Source of the DNA: Deltaproteobacteria bacterium
GTDB taxonomy: Bacteria > Desulfobacterota > Binatia > HRBIN30 > JACQVA1
NCBI GenBank assembly: GCA_016210005.1
Contig: JACQVA010000170.1
Span: 1 to 61,390 of the forward strand
Length of the DNA stretch: 61,390 nucleotides
Direction of reading: 5' to 3'
Positions 1 to 8,484 of the stretch are shown here, one piece after another. A model generated the notes under the pieces. The model worked only from the letters and a program-made list of their open reading frames with translations, searched no databases and had not been told where the DNA came from. Made by a program: the position numbers and the translations under genes. The number at the start of each line of letters is the position of its first letter. Position 1 is the first letter of the stretch.

Positions 1-718
1 AGAACATCGCGCAGACCGCGCCGGCTGCCAGGAAAGGGCCGAAAGGAATCGGCACGCGCGCATCGGCCCGGCGCAGCAGGATCAGACTCAGCCCGACCAG
101 CGAGCCGCTGAGCGACGCCAACAGCAGGGTCACCGGGATCGCCCGCCAGCCGAGGAAGGCGCCGATCATGGCCAGCAGCTTGATGTCCCCGCCGCCCATG
201 CCTTCGCGGCCCGTGAACCACTGGTAGCCCGCGGCCACGGCGAACAAGACACCGCCGCCAAGCACGGCGCCAATGATCGCGCTGATGAACCCCGGGGTTG
301 ACAACACCAGCGCAGCGAGGAGCCCGAGCGCTATCCCCGGCAGGCTGATCACGTCGGGAATTATCTGGTGATCGAGATCGACGAACGTCACCACGATCAA
401 CGCGGCCATGAACGTGAAGGCGGCCGCTGCTTCAATCGTTGGGCCCCGGTGCCATACCGCCGCCGCCGCGGCCACGCCCGCCAGCGCCTCGATGAAGGGA
501 TAGCGCAACGAGATCGGCGCGGCACAACTCCGGCAGCGCCCGCGCAAGACTAGATAACTCAGGATCGGGATATTGTCGTAAGGCCGGATCGGGGTTTGAC
601 AGCCGGGACAGCGCGACGCCGGCCGCACCACCGACTCACCGGCGGGGATGCGGCAGATGCACACGTTCAGAAAGCTGCCGATAACGGCCCCGAAGACGAA
701 AGCGATGGCGAGGAGCAT
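1..718 (-). CDS. pilD: Prepilin peptidase (A24 family), C terminus outside window
   Basis: Predicted inner-membrane aspartic protease that removes the leader of type IV prepilins or type II secretion pseudopilins and methylates the new N terminus. The minus strand from the ATG at 718 begins MLLAIAFVFGAVIGSFLNVC, the usual first helix. Two CxxC pairs (CPGC near residue 36, CRSC near 60) form the cytoplasmic zinc-binding loop. Both catalytic-aspartate motifs are present: FVDLDHQIIPD near residue 110 and GMGGGDIKLLAM near 171. GGAAAGG just upstream supports this start, and the neighbouring frame upstream is closed by stops. The frame is still open at base 1 after about 239 residues, close to the family's usual 250 or so, so only the last part is missing. 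It is divergent from the glycosyltransferase at 922. Whether it serves pili or type II secretion cannot be told from here. Confidence 0.9.
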   Translation of the reverse strand, partial: MLLAIAFVFGAVIGSFLNVCICRIPAGESVVRPASRCPGCQTPIRPYDNIPILSYLVLRGRCRSCAAPISLRYPFIEALAGVAAAAAVWHRGPTIEAAAAFTFMAALIVVTFVDLDHQIIPDVISLPGIALGLLAALVLSTPGFISAIIGAVLGGGVLFAVAAGYQWFTGREGMGGGDIKLLAMIGAFLGWRAIPVTLLLASLSGSLVGLSLILLRRADARVPIPFGPFLAAGAVCAMF

Positions 719-921
719 CAGGCCCTTTCCGCAGCCGGCCCGCTCACCGGCGCTCGGGCATCTGCTGGATGCTCGCGATCATTTCAGCCCTTCGCGGTGA
801 GTGGTGCGGCCCTTCACGATGGCCGGTGCTAGCTCAACCGGCCGGTGCACTGCAAGCCGGGCGGGCGCCGTCGGATCAGCGGCGGCGCTGGGCGCGCGGC
901 GGCAGTCGTAGTAGAGGGAGC

Positions 922-2154
922 ATGATGACGCCGGCTCAGAGCACGCCGCCCCAGCCCGCCGCACGCGGCTTGCGCGTGTTGTTCTTCGGCACCGCCACCA
1001 CCGCGGCGGGCTACCCGCGCCCGCGCGTGCTGCTGCGCGGGCTGCGCGACAACGGCGTCGAGGTAATCGAATGTCGCGCGCCGTTGTGGGCCAGCTCGGG
1101 CGAGCGCGTGCATGCCGCGCAGTCGTTGTTCTCGCTGCGCAGCTTGGCACACGTGCTACGCGCCGAAGCCAGCTTGTTGCGCCGCTTCTTCGAGGTCGGC
1201 CGCTACGATGCGGTGCTGGTCGGACCCGAGGGTTATCTCGACATCATCCTGGTACGCCTGCTCAGCCTGATGCGCCGCCGCCCGGTGGTTTTCGATCCGT
1301 TCATCTCGCTCTACGATACGATGGTCGAGGATCGCCAGCTGGTGGCACCGCGATCGTTCAAAGCCGGCGGCTTGCGCTTTCTCGATCGCCTGGCTTGCCG
1401 GCTGGCCGACGCCGTCATCCTCGACACCGAGGCGATGGTTCGCCACTACGCCGAGGACTTCCAGTTGCCACGCCACAAATTGTTCCGAGTGTTGGTGGGC
1501 GAAGAAGACGACTTGTTCTCGCCGCCGGCGGGCGAGCCGCCGCCCGAGCCGCCGGCGCCGCCGTTGCGGGTGTTGTGGTTCGGCACCCACATTCCCCTGC
1601 ACGGCGTGCCGGTGATCATCGCTGCCGCCGCTGCCCTGCAACGTGATGGCGTGCAATTCACGCTGATCGGCAACGGCCAGGGGTTCCCCACCGCGGCGGC
1701 GGCGGCGGCCGGGCTGGAGAACGTCACCTTCATCCCCGGCTTTGTGCCGCCGGCGCAACTGCGCGAGCAGCTCGAGGGCTCGCACGTGGCGCTCGGGATC
1801 TTCGGTACGACGAAGAAAGCCAGCCGCGTGATTCCGTGCAAGGTGTTCGACATCCTCTCGGCGGGGCGAGCGTTGGTGACAGCGGACACCCCCGCCATTC
1901 GCGAGCTGGTCTTGCCCGATCAGCACGCCGTCTTGGTGCCTGCGGGAGATGCCGCCGCGCTGGCGCGGGCGCTGTTGGCATTGCGCGACGACCCCGCCCG
2001 GCGCACGGCGCTGGCACGAGCGGGCATCACGCTCTATCGCCAGCGGGCTACACCCAAAGTGCTGGGTGCGGAGCTGCTGCGCATTCTGCAACGCTTGATC
2101 AAAGCTCGACCGCAATCCGAGGGGGATTTTGGGACGTCCACAAATCCTCCCTGA
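922..2154 (+). CDS. GT-B fold glycosyltransferase
   Basis: A 410-residue predicted sugar transferase acting at the cytoplasmic face, probably in surface polysaccharide assembly. The N-terminal domain opens with RVLFFGTATTAAGYPRPRVL, the acceptor-side start of GT4-like enzymes. A second Rossmann domain begins near residue 205 (LRVLWFGTHIPLHGVPVII) and is followed by a GFVPPAQL loop and the TTKKASRVIPCKVFDILSAG segment that takes the place of the usual E-x7-E nucleotide-sugar motif. The open frame extends further upstream, but the ATG at 922 is preferred because AGAGGGAG precedes it and the protein then starts just before the first beta strand. It is first in a rightward run interrupted by two leftward transferases. 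Donor and acceptor are unknown. Confidence 0.8.
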   Translation: MMTPAQSTPPQPAARGLRVLFFGTATTAAGYPRPRVLLRGLRDNGVEVIECRAPLWASSGERVHAAQSLFSLRSLAHVLRAEASLLRRFFEVGRYDAVLVGPEGYLDIILVRLLSLMRRRPVVFDPFISLYDTMVEDRQLVAPRSFKAGGLRFLDRLACRLADAVILDTEAMVRHYAEDFQLPRHKLFRVLVGEEDDLFSPPAGEPPPEPPAPPLRVLWFGTHIPLHGVPVIIAAAAALQRDGVQFTLIGNGQGFPTAAAAAAGLENVTFIPGFVPPAQLREQLEGSHVALGIFGTTKKASRVIPCKVFDILSAGRALVTADTPAIRELVLPDQHAVLVPAGDAAALARALLALRDDPARRTALARAGITLYRQRATPKVLGAELLRILQRLIKARPQSEGDFGTSTNPP

Positions 2155-2222
2155 CCCGCCTTGGCCAAAGCAGGCAACCCACGCGCGAGAGCGCACTGGT
2201 ATTGATCGGATGGGGTTTTAAC

Positions 2223-3404
2223 TCATACCGGTTGTCGGCCCGCTGCTGGTGCGGTCACCTGGGCATACACCGCCTCCACCTGCGCCAGCGCTGCGTCGAT
2301 GGCCAGGCGCCCGGCGTTCTGCTCGTACCACGCCCGGGTGCGCTGGCGCAGGGCCGGGCCGGCGGCGTGCACCGCGGCGATGGCCTCGGCCAGCACGCCG
2401 GGCTCGGCGCTGTCCACCACCAGGCCATTCTCGCCCGGCACAATCAGCTCGATGGCAGCATTGTCGGGTGCGCGCACCACGATCGACGGCACCCCACGCG
2501 CCGCGGCTTCAACCACCACCAGCCCGTAGCCTTCGCGTTGCGAGGGCAACAGCAGGCAGGTAGCGCGTTGCAGCGTGGTGTCGATCTCCTCCCAAGCGAC
2601 GAAGCCGGGACAGCAAATGCGGTCGGCCAAGCCCAGCCTTTCAATCTCCGCCAGAACCCGCCGGTGATCCGGGCCGTCACCGAAGATCGTCGCCCGCAAC
2701 TGCGGGATGCGATCTCGCGCCAGCGCAACCGCCGCCGGAATCACCCGCGCGCGCTTCTCGCGGATGTGCCGGCCGACGTACACCACCAGCGGATCGTCAA
2801 CCGGCAGCCCGCCGTTAGTGGTCACCGACGGCCCGGCGTAGATGCCCGAAAGCACGACCGGTTGGCCGCGATACCCTTCCTTGAGCAGTCGCCTGGCCTG
2901 CAGCTGCGACAGCACAAACGCACGCTCTGTGAGACGAATGCACAGCTGCTGTACAACGGCGCCGATCCCGCCGCGCAGGCGGCCCAAGTATTCACGCCAG
3001 TACTGCGGGCTCCAGATCTCGATCCAATCCGTCACCACCGCCGGACCGCCCCAGGCGCAGGCCGCGCGCGCCGCCACCAGGGAGAAGTAAGGGAAGCCGC
3101 AGGTGTGGACGACGTCGTAGTCCCGCCGCCGCCGCCGCAGGTGCCAGAACACCCCCCAGCCGAAGCGCAGCGGGCTCAAGATCGCGCGCCGGCCGCCGGC
3201 AGTGTAGAGTCGGCGCCCGCCGGAGACGACCACCACCTGCGCCCCCCCTGGCCCGGCCGGCCGGTCCGCACGCCCCCACTGCCGGCGGGTGACGTAGGTC
3301 ACCTCGTGGCGCGCGCTCAGGCGCTCGGCCAGGCTGGCATACCAGCGTTCCGCGCCCCCGATGGTGTACGGGTACAGGCAATCGTAAACGATGGCGATGC
3401 GCAT
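2223..3404 (-). CDS. Glycosyltransferase family 4 protein
   Basis: A 393-residue GT-B retaining glycosyltransferase, probably adding a sugar to a lipid-linked polysaccharide intermediate. It begins MRIAIVYDCLYPYTIGGAER, the classical GT4 N terminus with the glycine-rich loop. The C-terminal nucleotide-sugar domain starts near VVYVGRHIREKRARVIP and includes FGDGPDHRRVL, CCPGFVAWEEI and the E-x7-E signature EGYGLVVVEAA. No signal peptide or membrane segment is seen. It lies 10 bp downstream of the GT2 gene that starts at 4632, so the two probably share a transcript. It is convergent with the transferase ending at 2154. Confidence 0.9.
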   Translation of the reverse strand: MRIAIVYDCLYPYTIGGAERWYASLAERLSARHEVTYVTRRQWGRADRPAGPGGAQVVVVSGGRRLYTAGGRRAILSPLRFGWGVFWHLRRRRRDYDVVHTCGFPYFSLVAARAACAWGGPAVVTDWIEIWSPQYWREYLGRLRGGIGAVVQQLCIRLTERAFVLSQLQARRLLKEGYRGQPVVLSGIYAGPSVTTNGGLPVDDPLVVYVGRHIREKRARVIPAAVALARDRIPQLRATIFGDGPDHRRVLAEIERLGLADRICCPGFVAWEEIDTTLQRATCLLLPSQREGYGLVVVEAAARGVPSIVVRAPDNAAIELIVPGENGLVVDSAEPGVLAEAIAAVHAAGPALRQRTRAWYEQNAGRLAIDAALAQVEAVYAQVTAPAAGRQPV

Positions 3405-3414
3405 GCGCCGGCTC

Positions 3415-4632
3415 TCAGGTGACGGGCGGGCGGCGCGGCACCGCCAGCATGCTGAGAAAGAAGGAGGAGAAAATCGTCTGCGCGCCGACGATCATCAACG
3501 TCGAGGCTCGTAGCGCCGGCCGCACCGCGTCGAGGCCGCCCATACCGCTAGCGAGCCAGCGCACCAGGATGGCAGCGTCGATGCTGAAGCCGAGCCCGAA
3601 CAACAGGCCGCCGACCGCCAGGCCGCGTTCGAGATTGAAGTAGCGCATTAGCCAGGCCAGCGTTCGGTCGGGGGCATAGAGGCGCGCAGAGTGCGAGTAG
3701 GCTTTGGCGAAGATGCCGGTCGTCACAATTTGATAGCCCAGCACGCTCAAGAGGCTGCCCAGCACCATGTAGTGAACATCGAAATGGAGGCCGGCGAAAT
3801 CCCGCGGCCCGTTGCCGAGCAAGATCAACGGCAGCAGGCCGATGACCATGCAAAGGATGCCGGGGGCCAGGAAGAGGTAGCTGGGCGAGAACAGCAGGAT
3901 GAAGCGCAGATGGCGCCAGCCGTCGCGAAAGGAGCGCAAGTGCGAAGGCCGGCAGCGGCCATCGCGATGCAGCGTGATCGGAATCTCCCGAATCCTCAGC
4001 CCGGCCAGCGCCGCCTTAACCACCATCTCGGAGGCGAACTCCATACCGGTGGTCTGCAACTGCATGCGCCGGTAGGCCTGCTTGGTGAACGCGCGCATGC
4101 CGCAATGGGTATCGGACAACTCGACGCGAAACAGCCACTGCACGATGGCCGAAAACAACGGGTTGCCGAACCAGCGATGCAACACGGGCATGGCCCCCGG
4201 CTCGATCGCGCCACGCCGGCGCGAGCCCATCACCAGATCCGCTCCCGCCCGTACGGCGGCGACGAACCGTTCGAGGTCCGTCAGGTCGTAGGAATCGTCG
4301 GCATCGGCCATGATGATGACCGGCGCCCGCGCCGCCGCAATTCCGCACATCAACGCGCTGCCGTAACCGCGGCTAGGTTCACGCACAACCCGCGCACCGC
4401 TGGTGGCGGCGGCCGCCGCCGAGCCGTCGGTGGAGCCGTTGTCGACCACGATCACCTCGGCGCGAAGGCCAAGGCGTTGTAGCGTCTGGCTGGCCTTGTG
4501 TACGCACGCACCCACCGTGCTCGCCTCGTTCAAACACGGCAACACCACCGACACCTCGAGCCCGTCGCCTGCCAGCTCGCCAGCGGCAACTGCGCTCTCG
4601 GCTACTGCAAGGTTCGCATCCGCCTCCGACAT
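3415..4632 (-). CDS. Membrane GT2 (DPM1/GtrB-like) glycosyltransferase
   Basis: A 405-residue GT2 enzyme anchored by a C-terminal membrane domain, of the kind that transfers sugars to polyprenyl phosphate. The catalytic domain shows VVLPCLNEASTVGACV, VDNGSTDGSA, the metal-binding MADADDSYDL and the GMRAF acceptor loop. From about residue 250 there are four hydrophobic segments (FSPSYLFLAPGILCMVIGLL, YMVLGSLLSVLGYQI, AVGGLLFGLGFSI, STLMIVGAQTIFSSFFLS). The open frame runs 70 codons further upstream, but that part looks like antisense noise. The ATG at 4632 has GAGA upstream and gives a normal N terminus. It is divergent from the transferase at 4733, with about 100 bp between for both promoters. 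Confidence 0.87.
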   Translation of the reverse strand: MSEADANLAVAESAVAAGELAGDGLEVSVVLPCLNEASTVGACVHKASQTLQRLGLRAEVIVVDNGSTDGSAAAAATSGARVVREPSRGYGSALMCGIAAARAPVIIMADADDSYDLTDLERFVAAVRAGADLVMGSRRRGAIEPGAMPVLHRWFGNPLFSAIVQWLFRVELSDTHCGMRAFTKQAYRRMQLQTTGMEFASEMVVKAALAGLRIREIPITLHRDGRCRPSHLRSFRDGWRHLRFILLFSPSYLFLAPGILCMVIGLLPLILLGNGPRDFAGLHFDVHYMVLGSLLSVLGYQIVTTGIFAKAYSHSARLYAPDRTLAWLMRYFNLERGLAVGGLLFGLGFSIDAAILVRWLASGMGGLDAVRPALRASTLMIVGAQTIFSSFFLSMLAVPRRPPVT

Positions 4633-4732
4633 CAGTCTCGCGCATTTAGCGCATGTCGTGCCCGGCAGGAAAGGGCCGAGGCGCGCCCCGCTTGTCGGCC
4701 GCCCGCTGTTGGTGATAGCGCTCCGCTCGCCT

Positions 4733-5896
4733 ATGCGTTGCCCGAATCGGCCGCTACGAATCGGCATCGTTACCGACGGGCTGGAGGAGCGTGTCACGGC
4801 CGGCGCCGTGCACATCGCCAACGGCGGCGTGGGCGTGTACATCTACAACCTGGTCAAGGAACTGCGGGCGATCGACCAAGCCACCGAGTACGTGCTGATC
4901 CGCCACGGCACCGGTCGCCTCGACATCTATGACCGTGGCCGCCAATGCGCAGTACCGGTGCGCTCGACGCTGGCGGCGAAGGTGTTGCGCGCACTCGAGT
5001 ATGCGTATCGCCGCCTGGCCGACGAGTTACAGCTGGACCTGCTGCACTTCCCCAATCAGTTCGGCGGCACCTTCCTGCCCCGGCGCATCAAGCGGGTGGT
5101 CACGCTGCACGACCTCACGCCGTTGCTGCTGCCGCACTGCCACCCTTGGGAGCGAAGAATGGCGTACCGGCTGTTCATGCGCCGCGCCCTGCGCCGCGCC
5201 GACCATGTGCTGGTCGACTCCGCCAGCACCGGCGCTGACCTCATGCGCCTCGGCATCGTCGCCGCAAGCAACATCACCACGGTTCCGCTCGGCGTGGCGG
5301 AGCACTTCCGGTTCGCAACCCCGAGCGCGGATCTCAGGCAGCGCTACGATCTGCCCGACCGATTCATATTGAGCGTCGGGGTGTTGGAGCCGCGCAAGAA
5401 TCACGCGTTGCTGTTCGAGGCCCTGCGCCGCCTGCACGCGGCGGGCGAGCAGACCGGGCTGGTGTTGGTAGGGCGCGACGGCTGGCGCTGGCAAGACCCG
5501 CTGGCTAACCCGGCGGTGGCGCCGTTACGTCCGTGGGTGCGGATCTTCCGCGACGTGCCCGACACCGATTTGGTCGAGTTCTACCGCCACGCCGAGGTCT
5601 TCGCCTTCCCATCGCTCTACGAGGGGTTTGGCCTGCCGGTGGTTGAGGCCATGGCCTGCGGCACGCCGGTGGTGGCGGCACGGGCGGCATCGCTGCCGGA
5701 GGTCGTTGGCGAGGCCGGGCTGCTCGCCGCTCCGACCGATGCCGGCGAGCTAGCGGCACGGCTGCTGGAGGTCCTGCGCAATCGCACCGTCCGCGAGCGC
5801 TTGGTGGCCGCCGGCCGGCAGCGGGCGCAGCAGCTGTCGTGGCGGCGCACTGCCGAACACACACGCGCGATCTACGAGCAGGTCTGCCGCACCTAG
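4733..5896 (+). CDS. Glycosyltransferase family 4 (mannosyltransferase-like)
   Basis: A 387-residue GT-B enzyme resembling O-antigen or EPS mannosyltransferases. It starts IGIVTDGLEE and GGVGVYIYNLVKEL, followed by RVVTLHDLTPLLLP, the domain boundary HVLVDSASTGADL, FILSVGVLEPRKNHALLFEA and the E-x7-E motif EGFGLPVVEAMACGTPVV. It is a single cytoplasmic protein with no membrane segment. The ATG at 4733 is chosen because it lies just before the first beta strand; an in-frame GTG at 4712 is an alternative. It is followed after 15 bp by the MBOAT gene, so transfer and acetylation are likely co-expressed. The sugar is not determinable from sequence. Confidence 0.88.
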   Translation: MRCPNRPLRIGIVTDGLEERVTAGAVHIANGGVGVYIYNLVKELRAIDQATEYVLIRHGTGRLDIYDRGRQCAVPVRSTLAAKVLRALEYAYRRLADELQLDLLHFPNQFGGTFLPRRIKRVVTLHDLTPLLLPHCHPWERRMAYRLFMRRALRRADHVLVDSASTGADLMRLGIVAASNITTVPLGVAEHFRFATPSADLRQRYDLPDRFILSVGVLEPRKNHALLFEALRRLHAAGEQTGLVLVGRDGWRWQDPLANPAVAPLRPWVRIFRDVPDTDLVEFYRHAEVFAFPSLYEGFGLPVVEAMACGTPVVAARAASLPEVVGEAGLLAAPTDAGELAARLLEVLRNRTVRERLVAAGRQRAQQLSWRRTAEHTRAIYEQVCRT

Positions 5897-5911
5897 CCCG
5901 CGGGATGCCGC

Positions 5912-7303
5912 ATGCTGTTCAACTCGCAGGCGTTTGTCTGGGCGTTCTTGCCGGTGGTGCTGCTCGGCTACGGGCTGGCCGTTCGCCGCGGCCGAGCCGT
6001 CGCGATCACTTGGCTGACGGCAACCTCGCTGTTCTTTTACGGCTGGTGGAATTGGCGCTACGTCTTCTTGCTATTGGGCTCGCTCGCCTTCAACTACGTT
6101 TGGGGGCTGCTGCTGCGCCGGCACGCTAACCGGGCGCTTTTGACCTGCGGCATCGCGCTCAACCTGACGGTGCTGGGCTACTTCAAGTACGCCAACTTCC
6201 TGGTTGACACGGCCAACATCGTGGCCGGAGCAAGTTGGCGGATCGAGCCGGTGGCATTGCCGCTGGCGGTGTCATTCTTCACCTTCGAGCAGATCACTTA
6301 TCTCGTCGATGCCTACCGCGGCGCCCCGTACGGGCAGAACTTCCTCAGCTACTGCCTATTCACCACCTTCTTCCCGCGGCTGATCGCGGGCCCGATCGTG
6401 CGCCCGGCGGAAATCCTGCCGCAGCTCAACCGAGTAAGCACCTTCGTCCTAACCCCGGCCAACGTCGCCACCGGCCTGTTCGTATTCGCCATCGGCCTGT
6501 TTAAGAAGGTGATCCTGGCCGATACGCTCGCCCCGTGGGCGGCGCCGGTGTTCGACCGGGCACCGGCGGTGTTTTTCGCCGACGCCTGGGGTGCGACGCT
6601 GGCGTTCGCGCTGCAACTCTACTTCGATTTTTCGGGCTACTCGGACATGGCGATCGGGTTGGCGCAGTTGTTCAACATTCGGCTCCCGGAGAACTTCTCC
6701 TCGCCCTACCAAGCGCGCAGCATGATCGACTTCTGGCGGCGCTGGCACATTACGCTCTCGAGCTTCTTGCGCGACTACCTTTACATTCCCCTCGGCGGCA
6801 GCCGCCGTGGGGAGGTGCGGCATTACCTGAATCTCCTCATCACCATGCTGCTGGGCGGCTTGTGGCACGGGGCGAGCTGGAAGTTCGTTCTCTGGGGCGG
6901 ACTGCTCGGTCTTTGTCTGGCGATCAACCACCTCTGGCGCCGGAGCCGGATCGAGCTGCCAACTGCCTTGAGTTGGGCGCTCACCTTCGCGGCCATACTG
7001 GTGGCGTGGGTGATCTTCCGCGCCCCATCGCTGGCGCGGGCGCAGCTTGTGCTGCTCGCGATGGTGGGCGTGAGCGATGCCAGCCTCGAGCTCACACCAC
7101 GTTTCTTCGATGCCGACGAATGGCAGTGGCTGCTGGCCGGTTTGGCGCTGGTGCTGTGGTCTCCCAACCGCCGCGCGGTGCAAGCTATGATCGAACGGCA
7201 GTGGCGCAGTGATCACGTCTACGCCGCCGCTTTCGCAGTCATGGCGGGTTTGTGCTTGCTGCGCTTGGGTGACCCGTCCCCCTTCCTGTACTTCCAGTTT
7301 TGA
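5912..7303 (+). CDS. MBOAT-family O-acyltransferase (AlgI-like)
   Basis: A 463-residue polytopic membrane protein predicted to move acyl groups, usually acetyl, across the inner membrane for O-acetylation of an exopolysaccharide. It begins MLFNSQAFVWAFLPVVLLGY, the hallmark AlgI/DltB-type start. It contains SLFFYGWWNWRYVFLL, FFPRLIAGPIVRP, FDFSGYSDMAIGLAQLF, FWRRWHITLSSFLRDYLYIP and the catalytic-histidine segment LGGLWHGASWKFVLWGG. Its length matches the family. The following gene overlaps or abuts its stop and is the likely extracytoplasmic partner. What it acetylates is inferred only from the surrounding glycosyltransferases. Confidence 0.92.
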   Translation: MLFNSQAFVWAFLPVVLLGYGLAVRRGRAVAITWLTATSLFFYGWWNWRYVFLLLGSLAFNYVWGLLLRRHANRALLTCGIALNLTVLGYFKYANFLVDTANIVAGASWRIEPVALPLAVSFFTFEQITYLVDAYRGAPYGQNFLSYCLFTTFFPRLIAGPIVRPAEILPQLNRVSTFVLTPANVATGLFVFAIGLFKKVILADTLAPWAAPVFDRAPAVFFADAWGATLAFALQLYFDFSGYSDMAIGLAQLFNIRLPENFSSPYQARSMIDFWRRWHITLSSFLRDYLYIPLGGSRRGEVRHYLNLLITMLLGGLWHGASWKFVLWGGLLGLCLAINHLWRRSRIELPTALSWALTFAAILVAWVIFRAPSLARAQLVLLAMVGVSDASLELTPRFFDADEWQWLLAGLALVLWSPNRRAVQAMIERQWRSDHVYAAAFAVMAGLCLLRLGDPSPFLYFQF

Positions 7304-7314
7304 AGGCGTTGCCC

Positions 7315-8484
7315 ATGGCCGCCGATCGCCGCCTTCGTCTGATGTTTTGCTACCTCGCAGGTTTTGCCCTGGCGGTGGCGGCCGTCAATCGGCTGGCCAA
7401 TCCGTTCGGGGCATGGAACAGATTGCTGGAAACGGCGGTGAGCAGCCGCGACGGGTATAACCGCCTGGCGGTCCCGTACCGGGTGCGCGTCGAGCAACCG
7501 GCAACGGTGCTGGTGGGCAGCTCGCGCGTGGTCTACGGCATGCCGGCCGGCGACGGCGTTCGCGACGAGGATTTCCTCAACGCCGGTTTGCTCGGGGCCT
7601 CGCTCGAAGAACTCACCACCATCGTCGAGCTGGCAACGGCAAACCCACGGCTGCGGCGGCTGGTGTGGGTGATTGAGTTCTACGCCTTCAGCGAGCAGTT
7701 CGCCGGCTTCCGCGATCAGCAGACGCGGGCGCGGCTCGCCGGGGAGTGGCCGCGCTTGGTCACCGAGACCTTGTTCAGTCTGGACGCTCTCGATGCCAGC
7801 CGCCGGGAACTGCTGAAGGCGTCCAATCCGTTCGGCGGCGGGCGCGCCCGCGCGCTGCCGTTACCGTGGCCGGAGGCGGAGATCGCGGCGGCGGCGGACC
7901 ATCCCGACATCAGCAGGTTGGCCGATAAGAGCCCAGGGCGAATCCGTTACGAGCTGGAGAACTGGGTGGACATCTACCGCCGCTACCGCGCGGCACCACG
8001 GCACCTGGAGCTGTTTCGCGCCGCGGTGGGGCGGCTACGCGCTCGCGGCCTCGACTTGGTGCTGCTGGTGCCGCCGCTGAGCGAGTACGAGTTGGAAACG
8101 ATCCGCCAGAGCGGCCAATGGCCGACCTTCCTCGCTTGGAAGCGCGACCTGGCGGCGGTGACACCTTACACGGACTTCTCCGGTTACACCGAGCTGGCGC
8201 GTGCGGACAGGTACTTCATCGACGTCTGCCACTTCGTTCCCGCCCTCGGACACGCGCTCTTACGTTACGCCCTGGGCGGCCCCGACAACTGCCGCAGCTG
8301 TGGCGAGGTGGCGCGCTTGCTTGCGGCCACGGCTGCGCCGGTAGATGAGGCGGCGATCGAGTCGCACCTGTCGCACCAGGACAGTGACCGTATCGCTCAA
8401 ACAGTGATGGAGAGCCGGTTTGCGCGACTCGTCAGTGAGATCGCGGGCCGCAGCTCGACGACGGTGGCGATGGAGAGGCCGTGA
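7315..8484 (+). CDS. SGNH/AlgJ-like extracytoplasmic partner of the MBOAT protein
   Basis: A 389-residue protein with one N-terminal membrane anchor (LMFCYLAGFALAVAAV) and a large extracytoplasmic domain. Near residue 55 it has VLVGSSRVVYGMPAG, the GSSRV-type block seen in proteins coupled to AlgI-like transporters in place of the GDS motif of SGNH esterases. LDLVLLVPPLSEYE and DVCHFVPALGHALL follow; the DxxH element near the C terminus fits an SGNH-like Asp/His pair. The start could be the TTG at 7300, immediately at the MBOAT stop, or the ATG at 7315, which is preferred. It overlaps the next gene by four bases (GTGA). The role in polysaccharide acetylation is inferred from position. Confidence 0.6.
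   Translation: MAADRRLRLMFCYLAGFALAVAAVNRLANPFGAWNRLLETAVSSRDGYNRLAVPYRVRVEQPATVLVGSSRVVYGMPAGDGVRDEDFLNAGLLGASLEELTTIVELATANPRLRRLVWVIEFYAFSEQFAGFRDQQTRARLAGEWPRLVTETLFSLDALDASRRELLKASNPFGGGRARALPLPWPEAEIAAAADHPDISRLADKSPGRIRYELENWVDIYRRYRAAPRHLELFRAAVGRLRARGLDLVLLVPPLSEYELETIRQSGQWPTFLAWKRDLAAVTPYTDFSGYTELARADRYFIDVCHFVPALGHALLRYALGGPDNCRSCGEVARLLAATAAPVDEAAIESHLSHQDSDRIAQTVMESRFARLVSEIAGRSSTTVAMERP

Noticed and set aside
1836..3422. Rightward 528-codon frame over two glycosyltransferase genes
   Set aside because: It is antisense to a clear GT4 gene and has Arg/Pro/Ala-rich composition typical of high-GC shadow frames.
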